Below are positions 1-9,161 of a stretch of 64,000 nucleotides of DNA, piece by piece. The notes under the pieces were generated by a model. It had not been told where the DNA came from and searched no databases. It saw only the letters and a list, made by a program, of their open reading frames with translations. Source of the DNA: Xanthomonas bonasiae (GTDB lineage: Bacteria; Pseudomonadota; Gammaproteobacteria; Xanthomonadales; Xanthomonadaceae). The DNA lies in NCBI RefSeq assembly GCF_017163705.1, contig NZ_JAFIWB010000001.1, forward strand, positions 248,001 through 312,000. The letters run 5' to 3'. Within the stretch, counting starts at the first letter, position 1, and every line of letters starts with the position of its first letter. The position numbers and the translations under genes were made by a program.

Positions 1-2
1 AC

Positions 3-2204
3 GTGTTGCGACAAGGCCTGCCGATCGGCAACGGCCGGCTCGGCGCCCTGGTCGGCGGCGCGCCCGACCGCGACTTCCTGTACCTCTCCGATGCCAGCCT
101 GTGGACCGGCGGGCGCAACGACGCGCTCGACGCGCAGGGCCAGTTCCCCTACGAGAAGGACAGCTTCGGCAGCTTCGTGATGCTGGCCAGGCTGTATCTG
201 GAACTGGACGGACACGCGCCGGCGCAGCTGCGCGATTACGAACGCGAACTGGACCTGAGCAACGGCTGCATGCGCGTGCGCTACGCGTTGGGCGCTGCGC
301 AGTTCACCCGTACCGTGTTCGCCAGCCATCCCGACGACGCCATCGTGATCCAGCTCGAGCAGCGCGGCGGCGGCCGCCACAGCGGCCGGCTGCAACTGGT
401 CAGCGCGCATGCGGCGCCGGTGCAGGGCGATGCCAGCGGACGGCTGGGATTCTCCGGTGCATTGGCCAACGGTCTGCGCCATGGTGCGAACGTGCAATTG
501 ATCGCGACCGACGGCATTGTGGAATTGCAAGGCGACACGCTGCACTTCCGCGACTGCAGCGCGCTGCGCATCATCGTGTGCGGCGGCAGCAACTACGTGC
601 CCGACCTGGCCAGGAACTGCCGCGACCCGGACCTGGATCCACAGGCCCTGGCGCGGCAACATTGCGAGGCGGCGGCCAGGCTCGCGCCCGAGGCGCTGCT
701 GTACACCCACGTGGCCGACTACAGCGCCCTGTTCGACGGCATGCAGGTGGATCTGGGCCGCTCCAGCCCGGCGCAACGCAAGCTCGAGCTGTGGGAGCGG
801 TTGCAGGCCCGCGCCGCGGCCGACACGCCCGACCCCGAACTGGAAGCGCTGTACCTGCAGTTCGGCCGCTACCTGACCATCGCCGCCTCGCGCGACGCGC
901 TGCCGATCAACCTGCAGGGGCTGTGGCTGGAGAACAACGATCCGCCGTGGATGAGCGATTACCACAGCGACGTCAATCTGCAGATGAACTATTGGCTGAC
1001 CGACGCGGCCGGGCTGGCACCGTGCTTCGACGCCCTCGCCCGCTACTGCCTGGCGCAGCTGCCGGCATGGACGCAGATCACCCAGGCGCACTTCAACGAC
1101 CCGCGCAACCGCTTCCGCAATACCTCCGGCAAGGTCGCCGGCTGGGCGGTGGCGTTCTCGACCAATCCGTTCGGCGGCAGCGGCTGGTACTGGCACCCGG
1201 GCGGCAACGCCTGGCTGTGCGACAGCCTGTGGCAGCACTACGAATACACCCAGGACCGCGCCTATCTGGCGCGGATCTATCCCTTGCTCAAGGGCGCCTG
1301 CGAGTTCTGGCAGGCGCGGCTGATCGAGCTGGAGGTGACCGGTGCCGATGGCCGCCCGCAGCGGCGCCTGGTCGACGACCACGATTGGTCGCCCGAGCAC
1401 GGCCCGGAAGACGCGCGCGGCATCGCCTACGCGCAGGAGCTGGCCTGGAACCTGTTCGGCCAATACCGCCAGGCCAGCGCGCTGCTCGATCGCGATACGG
1501 CCTATGCCGCGACCGTCGCCGAGCTGCAGCGGCGCCTGTACCTGCCGGAAATCAGTCCGAGCAGCGGGCAACTGCAGGAATGGATGTCGCCCGACGACCT
1601 GGGCGAGGCGCACCACCGCCACCTGTCGCCGCTGATGGGCCTGTACCCCGGCCATCGCCTGCATCCGGACCTGGCCCCACCGGAACAGGTCGCCGCGGCA
1701 CGCAAGCTGCTGGAAGCGCGCGGCATGCACAGCTTCGGCTGGGCCTGCGCCTGGCGTGCGCTGTGCTGGGCGCGGCTGGGCGAGGCCGAGCGCGCCTATG
1801 CGCTGGTCGCGACCAACCTCAAGCCGTCGATCGTGCACAGCAACGGCACCGCGCCGAACTTCTTCGACATCTACGACCTCAGCCAGCATGGCGACCCCAC
1901 CCTGGGCGGCGTGTTCCAGATCGACGCCAACTTCGGCACGCCCGCCGCGATGCTGGAGATGCTGCTGTACTCGCGGCCCGGCCATATCGCGCTGTTGCCG
2001 GCGCTGCCGAAGGCCTGGGCCGAACACGGCCGGGTCACCGGCATCGGCGCGCGCGGCGGCTTCGTGGTGGACCTGGAATGGCGCGCCGGCAAGGCCACGC
2101 GGATCGCGCTGCGCAGCGTCGGCGGTACCCGCACCGAGATCGCGTTCAACGGCACGCGGCGCACGGTCGAGTTGGCGAAAGGCGGGCGTTTGCAGGTGTT
2201 GTGA
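3..2204 (+). CDS. GH95 family alpha-L-fucosidase/galactosidase (5' end missing)
   Basis: Glycoside hydrolase family 95, which removes alpha-linked L-fucose or L-galactose from plant cell-wall glycans such as xyloglucan. The reading frame is open at the window edge; the segment LPIGNGRLGALVGG, normally near the mature N-terminus, is almost at the start, so mainly a signal peptide and a few residues are missing. About 730 residues remain: the N-terminal beta-domain, an (alpha/alpha)6 barrel and a C-terminal beta-domain. Family signatures include NLQGLW, the stretch DVNLQMNYW, LQEW (expected acid glutamate) and QIDANFG (expected aspartate). The first Asn of the usual NxN catalytic pair reads Asp here (SDVNLQ). 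A REP-like hairpin follows. Exact sugar specificity is not decided by sequence. Confidence 0.85.
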   Translation: MLRQGLPIGNGRLGALVGGAPDRDFLYLSDASLWTGGRNDALDAQGQFPYEKDSFGSFVMLARLYLELDGHAPAQLRDYERELDLSNGCMRVRYALGAAQFTRTVFASHPDDAIVIQLEQRGGGRHSGRLQLVSAHAAPVQGDASGRLGFSGALANGLRHGANVQLIATDGIVELQGDTLHFRDCSALRIIVCGGSNYVPDLARNCRDPDLDPQALARQHCEAAARLAPEALLYTHVADYSALFDGMQVDLGRSSPAQRKLELWERLQARAAADTPDPELEALYLQFGRYLTIAASRDALPINLQGLWLENNDPPWMSDYHSDVNLQMNYWLTDAAGLAPCFDALARYCLAQLPAWTQITQAHFNDPRNRFRNTSGKVAGWAVAFSTNPFGGSGWYWHPGGNAWLCDSLWQHYEYTQDRAYLARIYPLLKGACEFWQARLIELEVTGADGRPQRRLVDDHDWSPEHGPEDARGIAYAQELAWNLFGQYRQASALLDRDTAYAATVAELQRRLYLPEISPSSGQLQEWMSPDDLGEAHHRHLSPLMGLYPGHRLHPDLAPPEQVAAARKLLEARGMHSFGWACAWRALCWARLGEAERAYALVATNLKPSIVHSNGTAPNFFDIYDLSQHGDPTLGGVFQIDANFGTPAAMLEMLLYSRPGHIALLPALPKAWAEHGRVTGIGARGGFVVDLEWRAGKATRIALRSVGGTRTEIAFNGTRRTVELAKGGRLQVL

Positions 2205-2227
2205 ACGTTTAGAGGATGACAGCATTT

Positions 2228-2293
2228 GTAGGAGCGGCTTCAGCCGCGACGGGCGTTACCGGTAAATCCCGTCGCGGCTGAAGCCGCTCCTAC
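2228..2293. repeat. REP-like inverted repeat (copy 1)
   Basis: Two near-perfect inverted arms beginning GTAGGAGCGGCTTCAGCCGC and ending in its complement flank a short GGGCGTTACCGGTAAATCCC core. It lies between the convergent GH95 and proA genes and could act as a transcript-end hairpin. Related copies occur at 35246-35311, 35396-35470 and 51554-51619. Confidence 0.85.
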
Positions 2294-2327
2294 AGCAGCG
2301 CGCATTCCCGGTTCGGAGCGGGATGCA

Positions 2328-3575
2328 TCAGTGCCGCACCTGCCCCTCGCCGCGCACCACGAAGCGCTCCACGGTCAGCGCTTCCAGGCCCATCGGGCCG
2401 TAGGCGTGCAGGCGCGTGGTGGAGATGCCGATCTCCGCGCCCAGGCCGAGTTCGCCGCCGTCGGAAAAGCGCGAGGAGGCGTTGACCATGACCACCGCCG
2501 CGCGCAAGGCCTGCACGAACGTCTCGGCGTTGGCCGCATCGGCGGTGGCGATGACTTCGGTGTGGTCCGAGCCATAGTGGCGGATGTGCGCGATCGCCGC
2601 GTCCAGGTCCGGCACCACCCGGATCGCCAGGATCAGGTCGAGGTATTCGGCGGCATAGTCGGCGTCGCTGGCCGCGTCGATGTCCGGCAACAGGTCGCGG
2701 CTGGCGTCGTCGCCGCGCAGGGCCACGCCGCGTTGCTGCAGCGCCTGCGCCGCCAGCGGTAGGAAGCGTGCGGCGACGTCGGCGTGCACCAGCAGCGTCT
2801 CCAGCGAATTGCAGGCGGCCGGGCGCGTGGTCTTGCCGTCCACCAGCAGCTTCACCGCCAGCGCCAGGTCCGCCGAGGCGTCCACGAACAGGTGGCATAC
2901 GCCCTTGTAGTGCTTGATCACCGGCACCCGCGCGTGTTCGGCGACGAAACGGATCAGGCCCTCGCCGCCGCGCGGGATCGCCAGGTCGACGATGTCGTTG
3001 AGCTGCAGCAGTTCCAGCATGGTCTCGCGGCGCAGGTCCTCGACCAGGGTCAGCGCGTCCTCGCCGATCCCGGCCTCGCGCAGCGCGCGCCGCAGCGCGG
3101 CGGCGATCGCGGTGTTGGAATGGATCGCCTCCGAGCCGCCGCGCAGGATCACGCCGTTGCCGGCCTTGATGCACAGCGCCGCGGCGTCGGCGGTGACGTT
3201 CGGGCGCGCCTCGTAGATCATCGCGATCACGCCCAGCGGCACCCGCACCTTCTGCACGCGGATGCCGTTCGGGCGCACGTCGTCGCGGGTGACCTGGCCG
3301 ACCGGATCGGGCAGCGCCGCCACTTCGCGCAACGCCGCGGCGACGCCGGCCAGGCGCTTGCCGTCCAGCGCCAGCCGGTCGAGCATCGCGCTGCCCACGT
3401 CCCTGGCCCGCGCCGCCTCCAGGTCGCGCGCATTGGCGGCGAGGATCGTCTCCGCATCCGCCTCCAGCGCCGCCGCCATCGCCTCCAGCAAGGCCTGCTT
3501 GGCCGCCGAGGACAACTGCGCCAACGCCTGCGCGGCATCGCGGCATTGCAGGGCTTGGGATCGGATCGTGCTCAT
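2328..3575 (-). CDS. proA: gamma-glutamyl phosphate reductase
   Basis: Reduces L-glutamyl-5-phosphate to glutamate-5-semialdehyde with NADPH, the second step of proline synthesis in the cytoplasm. The 415-residue length is normal. The aldehyde-dehydrogenase-like catalytic cysteine lies in PAACNSLET, and the glycine-rich cofactor region and [19 protein letters not shown] near the C-terminus are typical. It is the last gene of the arginine/proline cluster, 175 bases after proB; that gap is filled by two inverted heptamer arrays, so co-transcription with proB is likely but the message would carry a large hairpin between them. Confidence 0.97.
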   Translation of the reverse strand: MSTIRSQALQCRDAAQALAQLSSAAKQALLEAMAAALEADAETILAANARDLEAARARDVGSAMLDRLALDGKRLAGVAAALREVAALPDPVGQVTRDDVRPNGIRVQKVRVPLGVIAMIYEARPNVTADAAALCIKAGNGVILRGGSEAIHSNTAIAAALRRALREAGIGEDALTLVEDLRRETMLELLQLNDIVDLAIPRGGEGLIRFVAEHARVPVIKHYKGVCHLFVDASADLALAVKLLVDGKTTRPAACNSLETLLVHADVAARFLPLAAQALQQRGVALRGDDASRDLLPDIDAASDADYAAEYLDLILAIRVVPDLDAAIAHIRHYGSDHTEVIATADAANAETFVQALRAAVVMVNASSRFSDGGELGLGAEIGISTTRLHAYGPMGLEALTVERFVVRGEGQVRH

Positions 3576-3596
3576 TGATGGTTCCAGTGGTTAGGC

Positions 3597-3625
3597 GGGA
3601 CTCGGGACTCGGGACTCGGGACTCG
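3597..3625. repeat. Heptamer array GGGACTC x4
   Basis: Four back-to-back GGGACTC units just upstream of proA. They are the inverted partner of the GAGTCCC array at 3757-3809, so the two can form a stem around about 130 bases of unique sequence. Confidence 0.9.
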
Positions 3626-3750
3626 AAAAGGCTGCGCGAGCGGCGGGAATCGTCAAGCTGTCGGGCGAAACGCGTCGAAACATTTGCGCGATCGTTGCAA
3701 CGACGCAACGCGATTCCCTTTCCGCGCGACGTCGCACCAGTCTCGCGCGC

Positions 3751-4962
3751 TTACACCGAGTCCCGAGTCCCGAGTCCCGAATCCCGGCTCTCGAATCCCG
3801 AGTCCCGAATCACCACCAGATCGTCGCGGTGAATCACATTCTCTCCATAGCTGTACCCCAGGATCGACTCGATGTCGCGCGAGTGGCGGCGGGCGATGCG
3901 GCGCACGTCGGTGGCCGAGTACTGGCTGACGCCGCGCGCCAGGCAGCGGTCGCCGCCGGTGTCGCGCAGGCGCACTTCGACCATGTCGCCGCGGCGGAAA
4001 TCGCCTTCGGCGCCGGCCACGCCGCCGGGCAGCAGCGAGGCGCCCTTGTCGGCCAGCGCGGCGGCGGCGCCGGCGTCGACCAGGATCGCGCCGGGTTCGA
4101 CCGGCACCTGGCGCAGCCAGTACTTGCGCGCGGCGATGCGGGTGCGCGCGGGATGGATGCGGGTGCCGCGCAGGCGGTCCTGGGCCAGGCCGCGCACCAC
4201 CTCGGCGCTGCGGCCGTTGAACAGATAGGTCTCGATGCCAGCGGCGCCGGCCTTGGCCGCGGCCTCCAGCTTGGTGCGCATGCCGCCGGTGCCGACGCGG
4301 CTGCCGCTGCCGCCGGCCATCGCCAGCACCGCCGCGGTCAGCTCGGGGACGTCGTCCAGCGGCTGCGCGTGCGGGTCGCTGCGCGGATCGGCGGTGTACA
4401 GGCCGTCGATGTCGGTGGCGATGAACAGCGCGTCGGCATCGACCAGCGCGGCGACGATCGCGGCCAGGTTGTCGTTGTCGCCGAGCTTGAGTTCGTCCAC
4501 CGACACGGTGTCGTTCTCGTTGACCACCGGCAGCGCACCCAGCCGCAACAGTTCGCCCAGGGTGGCGCGCGCGTTGAGGTAGCGGCGTCGGTTGCGCAGG
4601 TCGTCGTGGGTCAGCAGCACCTGCGCCACCGGGCGCTCGAAGAAGCGCTGCCACAGCGCGATCAGCTGCGCCTGGCCGAGCGCGGCCAGCGCCTGCCGCG
4701 CGGCGATCGCCGCGCCGGCCTCAGCCGCGCGTGGCAGGATCGCGCGGCCGGCGGCGACCGCGCCGGAGGACACGATCACCAGTTCGCGGCCGGCCGCCAG
4801 GTTGGCCGAGACGAACTGCGCCAGCCCCAGCGCATAGCGCGGCGACAGCCCGCCGCCGCCATCGGCGGCGAGCAGGCTGCTGCCGACCTTCAGCACCGCA
4901 CGCCGCCACGGCGGCAGCGCCTGCTCGACGAACGCCGATGCGCCAGCGATCACGACGCTCAT
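3751..4962 (-). CDS. proB: glutamate 5-kinase
   Basis: Phosphorylates glutamate with ATP, the first and feedback-controlled step of proline synthesis. It has an amino-acid kinase domain (VLKVGSSLL near the N-terminus, INENDTV-like VNENDTVSV, and GTGGMRTK) followed by a C-terminal PUA domain (around LLPGGVAGAEGDFRRGDMVEV). I chose the ATG at 4962 (MSVVIAGASAF), 16 bases after the stop of the preceding yciI-like gene; an in-frame ATG at 4998 would overlap that gene. The last ~18 residues (pattern [16 protein letters not shown]) are encoded by the heptamer repeat array and are probably a repeat-derived tail rather than a conserved part of the fold. Confidence 0.95.
   Translation of the reverse strand: MSVVIAGASAFVEQALPPWRRAVLKVGSSLLAADGGGGLSPRYALGLAQFVSANLAAGRELVIVSSGAVAAGRAILPRAAEAGAAIAARQALAALGQAQLIALWQRFFERPVAQVLLTHDDLRNRRRYLNARATLGELLRLGALPVVNENDTVSVDELKLGDNDNLAAIVAALVDADALFIATDIDGLYTADPRSDPHAQPLDDVPELTAAVLAMAGGSGSRVGTGGMRTKLEAAAKAGAAGIETYLFNGRSAEVVRGLAQDRLRGTRIHPARTRIAARKYWLRQVPVEPGAILVDAGAAAALADKGASLLPGGVAGAEGDFRRGDMVEVRLRDTGGDRCLARGVSQYSATDVRRIARRHSRDIESILGYSYGENVIHRDDLVVIRDSGFESRDSGLGTRDSV
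3757..3809. repeat. Heptamer array GAGTCCC/GAATCCC inside the proB 3' end
   Basis: Six or seven units of (C)GAGTCCC and CGAATCCC run over the proB stop region and encode its C-terminal tail. The opposite orientation to 3597-3625 makes a potential stem. Confidence 0.88.
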
Positions 4963-4978
4963 CGCGGCCGCGCCCGGC

Positions 4979-5236
4979 TCATTGCGCGTTCCATGCATGC
5001 ACGCTCAGTTCGGACGCGCCCTCGATCGCCAGCGGATCCTCGGCGACGATCGCCCGCGCCTGCTCCAGGCTGGCGACGTTCTTCAGCAGATAGGCGCCGC
5101 CGCTGCCGTCGCCGAAACCGCCGGCCAGTTCCAGCAGCCCGCGCGCGCGCAACGCGGCGAGAAAATCGCGGTGCGGCTGGACCACCGACGGCGGAAAGTC
5201 CGGCTTGCGCATCGCCATCACCAGGTACAGCGTCAT
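4979..5236 (-). CDS. YciI-like family protein
   Basis: Small 85-residue protein of the YCII family, a ferredoxin-like dimeric alpha/beta barrel; the biochemical role of most members is unknown. Seen here are MTLYLVMAMRKPD, a conserved-looking PHRDFLAALRARGLL segment with the family histidine, and GGAYLLKNVASLEQARAIVAEDP, which matches the usual YCII pattern of the 'DPF' loop. It lies between a BPL_N-like gene (88-base gap) and proB (16-base gap) on the same strand, so it is probably co-transcribed with the proline genes. No link to proline metabolism is implied by sequence. Confidence 0.85.
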   Translation of the reverse strand: MTLYLVMAMRKPDFPPSVVQPHRDFLAALRARGLLELAGGFGDGSGGAYLLKNVASLEQARAIVAEDPLAIEGASELSVHAWNAQ

Positions 5237-5324
5237 CCTGCTTCTCCTCGATCGACTACGTCACCATCGGGCCGGCGTGGCCGCCCGCCCTTCCCGCACC
5301 GCCTGCCAGCGGCCGCTACCGACA

Positions 5325-6116
5325 CTAACGCACCACAGCCGTGCGTGTCGCCGCGAAGTAGCGCAGCAGGCGCCGCATCTTGTCCTGCGCCGCAGCGTCG
5401 CCGCCCTCCTCGTCCATCCAGCTGGCGTCGGCTTCGGGATGCGGGCCGGTCAGCAGCACCGTGCCGGCACCATAGCCGTAGCGAGCCATGGCCACGTCGC
5501 CGTTGCGGTAGTGGGCGATCGGCGCATAGCCCGACGCGGCCTTGCCGGTGAAATACGGACCGTCCTGATAGTAGAAGCGTTCCAGCGTCCCGTCCCAGCG
5601 CACATCGATCGTATGGTCGCCTTCGTCGTCGATGCCCGAACCCGGGCGCCCGACCTCCGATTGCAGCGCCACGTCCACCAACCCGATCCAGTCGCGGTCG
5701 GCGAGATAGGCGCCCATGCACAAGCCGAGGAAGCCCTTGCCGCTGCGCACGAACGCCCGGATCGCGCTGGCGCCGTCGTCGCCGATGGCGGCATAGGCGG
5801 CAGGAATGTCCTGCCCGCCGCCGGGTTGGATGTACAGGTCGAAGCCGCTCAGCGTACGCGCGTTCACCTTGAGCGGCTCGCGCTCGCCGACATAGGCGAG
5901 TTCGAGATCCAGGCCGCTTCCCTGCAACGACTTCACCACCATTTCCGAACAACCGCGGCAACCGGCCTTGCCCCGGTACACCGCCACCTTCAGCGCGTCG
6001 CCGGCTGCCGCCTGCGACGGCAGGGACAACGCCAGCAGCAGCGGCAACAGCAACGTCGCCAGCGCGGCCCAGCGATGGCGCTTGGGTGCCTGCGGCAGCG
6101 CGGTCGATCGGTCCAT
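5325..6116 (-). CDS. Exported BPL_N-domain (class I glutamine-amidotransferase-like) protein
   Basis: A 263-residue protein starting MDRSTALPQ with a hydrophobic signal segment (about residues 15-38, ending PSQAAAG). The mature part resembles the N-terminal domain of eukaryotic biotin-protein ligase, a class I glutamine-amidotransferase-like fold: VAVYRGKAGCRGC, YIQPGGGQD, and a nucleophile elbow GLCMGAYLA whose cysteine is in the expected position. Substrate and role are unknown. The gene begins 65 bases after argH on the same strand and may be transcribed with the arginine cluster. The ATG at 6116 follows an AGGAGA-type ribosome site. Confidence 0.8.
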   Translation of the reverse strand: MDRSTALPQAPKRHRWAALATLLLPLLLALSLPSQAAAGDALKVAVYRGKAGCRGCSEMVVKSLQGSGLDLELAYVGEREPLKVNARTLSGFDLYIQPGGGQDIPAAYAAIGDDGASAIRAFVRSGKGFLGLCMGAYLADRDWIGLVDVALQSEVGRPGSGIDDEGDHTIDVRWDGTLERFYYQDGPYFTGKAASGYAPIAHYRNGDVAMARYGYGAGTVLLTGPHPEADASWMDEEGGDAAAQDKMRRLLRYFAATRTAVVR

Positions 6117-6181
6117 GCGTTCTCCTTCCGGTGCAACCCGTAAATCCGGCGTGGCAGCGTACGGCCTGGGCCGTGCCGGCC

Positions 6182-7480
6182 TCAGCCGGCCAGCGCGTCC
6201 CAGCGCGATTGCAATTCCGCCAGCCGCAGGTCGGCGGCGGCACCGGGCGAGACCCGCGCGGCCAGGCTGCCTTCCGGCGTGCGCCCCTGCCCTGCGCTGG
6301 CCGCCGACGCGGCGGCGGCCTGGTAGGCCTCGCGGAACGGCACGCCGGCCAGCGCCGCCTCGACCGCCACATCGGTGGCGTACATGCCCGAGTCGATCGC
6401 CGCGCGCAACTTGTCCTCGCGCCATTCCAGGTTGGCCAGCAACGCCGGCAGCAGCTCCAGCGCGGCCAGGCCGCGGCCGAAGCCGTGGAAGATCGCGCCC
6501 TTGCTGCTCTGCAGGTCGCGGTGGTAACCGGACGGCAGCGACAGCAGCTGCTCGATCTCGGTGCGCGCCGCGGCCACGCTGGCGTGGGTGGCGCGCATCA
6601 GTTCGATCACGTCGGGATTGCGCTTGTTGGGCATGATCGAACTGCCGGTGGTGTACTGCGCCGGCAAGGCGACGAAACCGAACTCGCCGCTGGTGAACAG
6701 CGACAGGTCCCAGGCCAACCGGCGCAGGTCCAGGGTCGCGCTGCCCAGCGCTTCCAGCGCGGCCATCTCGAACTTGCCGCGCGACAGCTGCGCGTAGATC
6801 GGGCTGACCTGCATGCGCGCGAAGCCGAGCGCGGCGGTGGTGTGCTCGCGGTCGAGTTTCAGATTGACGCCGTAGCCGGCGGCGGTGCCGAGCGGGTTGG
6901 CGTCGATCAGGCGCAGGGTGTCGTGGGCGCGGATCGCATCGTCGATGAAGGCCTCGGCCCAGCCGGCCCACCACATGCCCGCCGAGGACACGACGGCGCG
7001 CTGGATATGGGTGTAGCCCGGCAGCGGCAGCGCCTGCTCGGCCTGCGCGCGGTCCAGCGCGACCTTGGCGATCTCGCGGCTCAGCTGCGCCAGTTGCGCC
7101 AACCGTTCCTTCAGCCACAAGCGGGTGGCGACCAGGATCTGGTCGTTGCGGCTGCGCCCGGTGTGGATCTTGCGGCCGGCGTCGCCCAGGCGCTCGGTGA
7201 GCCGCGCCTCGATCGCCGAATGGCCGTCCTCGAAGCGCTCGTCGAGCACGAACGCGCCGCTGCGGAAATCCTCGGCCAGGATCGCCAGTTCGCGCTGCAG
7301 CCCGGCCAGTTCGTCGGCCGACAGGATGCCGATGCGCTGCAGGCCTTCGGCATGCGCGCCGCTGGCGGCGATGTCGTGCAGGAAGAACTCGCGGTCCAGG
7401 ATCACGTCGTCGCCGGCCAGGAAGGCCTGGATCTTGGCATCGACGGCGACGCCGGGTTTTTGCCACAACAAATTGGTCAT
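6182..7480 (-). CDS. argH: argininosuccinate lyase
   Basis: Splits argininosuccinate into arginine and fumarate, the last step of arginine synthesis. It has 432 residues from the ATG at 7480 ([10 protein letters not shown]). The fumarase/aspartase-superfamily signature is clear in [13 protein letters not shown], together with HTGRSRNDQ for substrate binding. An upstream in-frame ATG at 7540 would run through a heptamer repeat and is rejected; an AAGGACCC ribosome site precedes 7480. The gene follows argC, separated by paired inverted heptamer arrays. Confidence 0.97.
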   Translation of the reverse strand: MTNLLWQKPGVAVDAKIQAFLAGDDVILDREFFLHDIAASGAHAEGLQRIGILSADELAGLQRELAILAEDFRSGAFVLDERFEDGHSAIEARLTERLGDAGRKIHTGRSRNDQILVATRLWLKERLAQLAQLSREIAKVALDRAQAEQALPLPGYTHIQRAVVSSAGMWWAGWAEAFIDDAIRAHDTLRLIDANPLGTAAGYGVNLKLDREHTTAALGFARMQVSPIYAQLSRGKFEMAALEALGSATLDLRRLAWDLSLFTSGEFGFVALPAQYTTGSSIMPNKRNPDVIELMRATHASVAAARTEIEQLLSLPSGYHRDLQSSKGAIFHGFGRGLAALELLPALLANLEWREDKLRAAIDSGMYATDVAVEAALAGVPFREAYQAAAASAASAGQGRTPEGSLAARVSPGAAADLRLAELQSRWDALAG

Positions 7481-7496
7481 GAGGGGTCCTTTTGCC

Positions 7497-7585
7497 GGGA
7501 CCCGGGACTCGGGACTCGGGACTCGGAGAAGCAAAAGCATCGGCTCTTGCCGTTCCGAGTCCCGAGTCCCGAGTCCCCAGTCCCG
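7497..7585. repeat. Paired inverted heptamer arrays between argC and argH
   Basis: A left array of GGGACCC/GGGACTC units (7497-7525) and a right array of GAGTCCC units (7555-7585) flank 29 unique bases. The two arms are complementary over more than 20 bases and would form a strong stem inside the argC-argH message. Confidence 0.9.
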
Positions 7586-7591
7586 ATGGTG

Positions 7592-8548
7592 TCACACGGG
7601 AATCGAGGTCAGCTCGTCCAGGCCCAGCGCCAGATTGAGATTCTGCATCGCCTGCGTCGCCGCGCCCTTGAGCAGGTTGTCCAGGGTCGCCACGACCACC
7701 AGGCGCTTGTTGCCCGGCGCCAGGGTGAAGCCGCCGATCTGCACGCCGTGCTTGCCGGCGATGCGGCTGACCCACGGCGCGTCGTCGAGCACCTCGATCA
7801 ACGGCTCGCCGGCGTAGCGCTCGCGGTAGCGGCGCTGGATCGCGTCCAGCGCCAGCGGTTGCTGCAGCCACAGGTTCACGGTCATGGTGATGCCGCGGAA
7901 ATGCGGCGCCACGTGCGGCATGAACTCCACCGGCACGCCCAGGTGCGTGGACACTTCGCGCTCGTGCATGTGGTCGGTCAGCGCGTATGGCATCAGGTTG
8001 TCGCGCAGCAGCTCGGGGTTGTTCTTGTCCGATGGCGTGGTGCCGGCGCCGGAATAGCCGGACACGCCGAAGCACTGCGGCGGCCCGGCCAGTTGGTCGA
8101 GCAGCGGCGCGATCGCCAGCTGCATCGCAGTGGCGTAGCAGCCGGGATTGCTGATCCGCTTCTGCCCGGCATAGCGGCCGCGGGTCAGTTCAGGCAGGCC
8201 GTAGTACCAACTGGGATCGAAGCGGTAGTCGGCCGACAGATCGACGACGATGGTCTCGGCCGCCGCCGCATCCAGCGCGGCGACATAGGGCGCGGCCTTG
8301 CCGTTGGGCAGCGCCAGCACCACCGCCGCGGCACCCTTGGCCGCGACCGCATCGGCGTCCAGATTTTCGTAGCGCAGCTCGCCCTGGTAGTCCGCGCTGT
8401 GCTCGGCCACGCGCTGGCCGGCCAGTTCGCGCGAGGACACGAAGGCCAGGTGCAGGTGCGGATGCGCGGCGACCAGCTTGATCAGTTCGGCGCCGGTGTG
8501 GCCGCGCGCGCCGACGATGCCGACGCCGTAGGTGTGGGAGGAAGTCAT
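7592..8548 (-). CDS. argC: N-acetyl-gamma-glutamyl-phosphate reductase
   Basis: NADPH-dependent reduction of N-acetylglutamyl phosphate to the semialdehyde, third step of arginine synthesis. It has 318 residues, starting [19 protein letters not shown] with the dinucleotide-binding glycine motif. The catalytic cysteine lies in [13 protein letters not shown], and HVAPHFRGI supplies the usual active-site histidine. The ATG at 8548 overlaps the stop of the GNAT gene by four bases (ATGA), so translation is probably coupled. Confidence 0.96.
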   Translation of the reverse strand: MTSSHTYGVGIVGARGHTGAELIKLVAAHPHLHLAFVSSRELAGQRVAEHSADYQGELRYENLDADAVAAKGAAAVVLALPNGKAAPYVAALDAAAAETIVVDLSADYRFDPSWYYGLPELTRGRYAGQKRISNPGCYATAMQLAIAPLLDQLAGPPQCFGVSGYSGAGTTPSDKNNPELLRDNLMPYALTDHMHEREVSTHLGVPVEFMPHVAPHFRGITMTVNLWLQQPLALDAIQRRYRERYAGEPLIEVLDDAPWVSRIAGKHGVQIGGFTLAPGNKRLVVVATLDNLLKGAATQAMQNLNLALGLDELTSIPV

Positions 8549-9156
8549 GTATGCGAGTCCAGGCGGAACTGCAGGTGGCGTTTCACCCCTGCCCATTCCG
8601 TATCGATGATGGAGAACACCACGGTATCGCGCGGCGTGCCGTCGGGGTGGCGCTTGTGGTTGCGCAGCACGCCGTCCTGCTTGGCGCCGAGGCGGGCGAT
8701 GGCCGCGCGCGAGGTGTGGTTGAACCAGCTGGTTTCGAAACCGACGCTGATGCACTGCAAGGTCTCGAACGCGTATTGCAGCAGCATGCGCTTGACCTCG
8801 GTGTTGACCCCGCTGCGCTGCACGCGCGGCGCGTACCAGGTGTAGCCGATCAGCAACGTCGGAACCTCGGCGTCCAGGCCGTAGAAGCGGGTGCTGCCGA
8901 CCACCTCGCCGGCGGCGTCGCGCACCGCGAACGGCAGCACGCGGCCCTGCGCCTGCGCGTCCAGGGCGGCGGCCACGTAGCCGTCGACCTTGTCCGGCGC
9001 CGGCACGCTGGTGTACCACAGCCGCTCCAGGCCGCTGCCGTGCACCGCCGCGCGCAAGGCGTCGGCATGCGCATGCCGCAACGGTTCCAACGATGCATGC
9101 CGGCCCTGCAGGGTCGGCACCTCGCGCCACAGCGCTGGCAGCAGGTCGAGGCTCAT
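8545..9156 (-). CDS. GNAT-family N-acetyltransferase (RimJ/RimL-like)
   Basis: A 203-residue GNAT protein starting [26 protein letters not shown]. The RimJ/RimL-type layout is visible: an early 'LxPL' strand, [10 protein letters not shown], and the acetyl-CoA-binding part [19 protein letters not shown] followed by [17 protein letters not shown] and [13 protein letters not shown]. The substrate is unknown. It is placed between argBA (5-base gap) and argC (4-base overlap), so it is tightly built into the arginine operon. It is not the N-acetylglutamate synthase, because that activity is the C-terminal half of the preceding gene product. Confidence 0.88.
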   Translation of the reverse strand: MSLDLLPALWREVPTLQGRHASLEPLRHAHADALRAAVHGSGLERLWYTSVPAPDKVDGYVAAALDAQAQGRVLPFAVRDAAGEVVGSTRFYGLDAEVPTLLIGYTWYAPRVQRSGVNTEVKRMLLQYAFETLQCISVGFETSWFNHTSRAAIARLGAKQDGVLRNHKRHPDGTPRDTVVFSIIDTEWAGVKRHLQFRLDSHT

Positions 9157-9161
9157 CGCGC

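Noticed and set aside
7480-7540. Upstream in-frame start for argH
   Set aside because: The extension is translation of the heptamer repeat, and the ATG at 7480 has a ribosome site and the family start.
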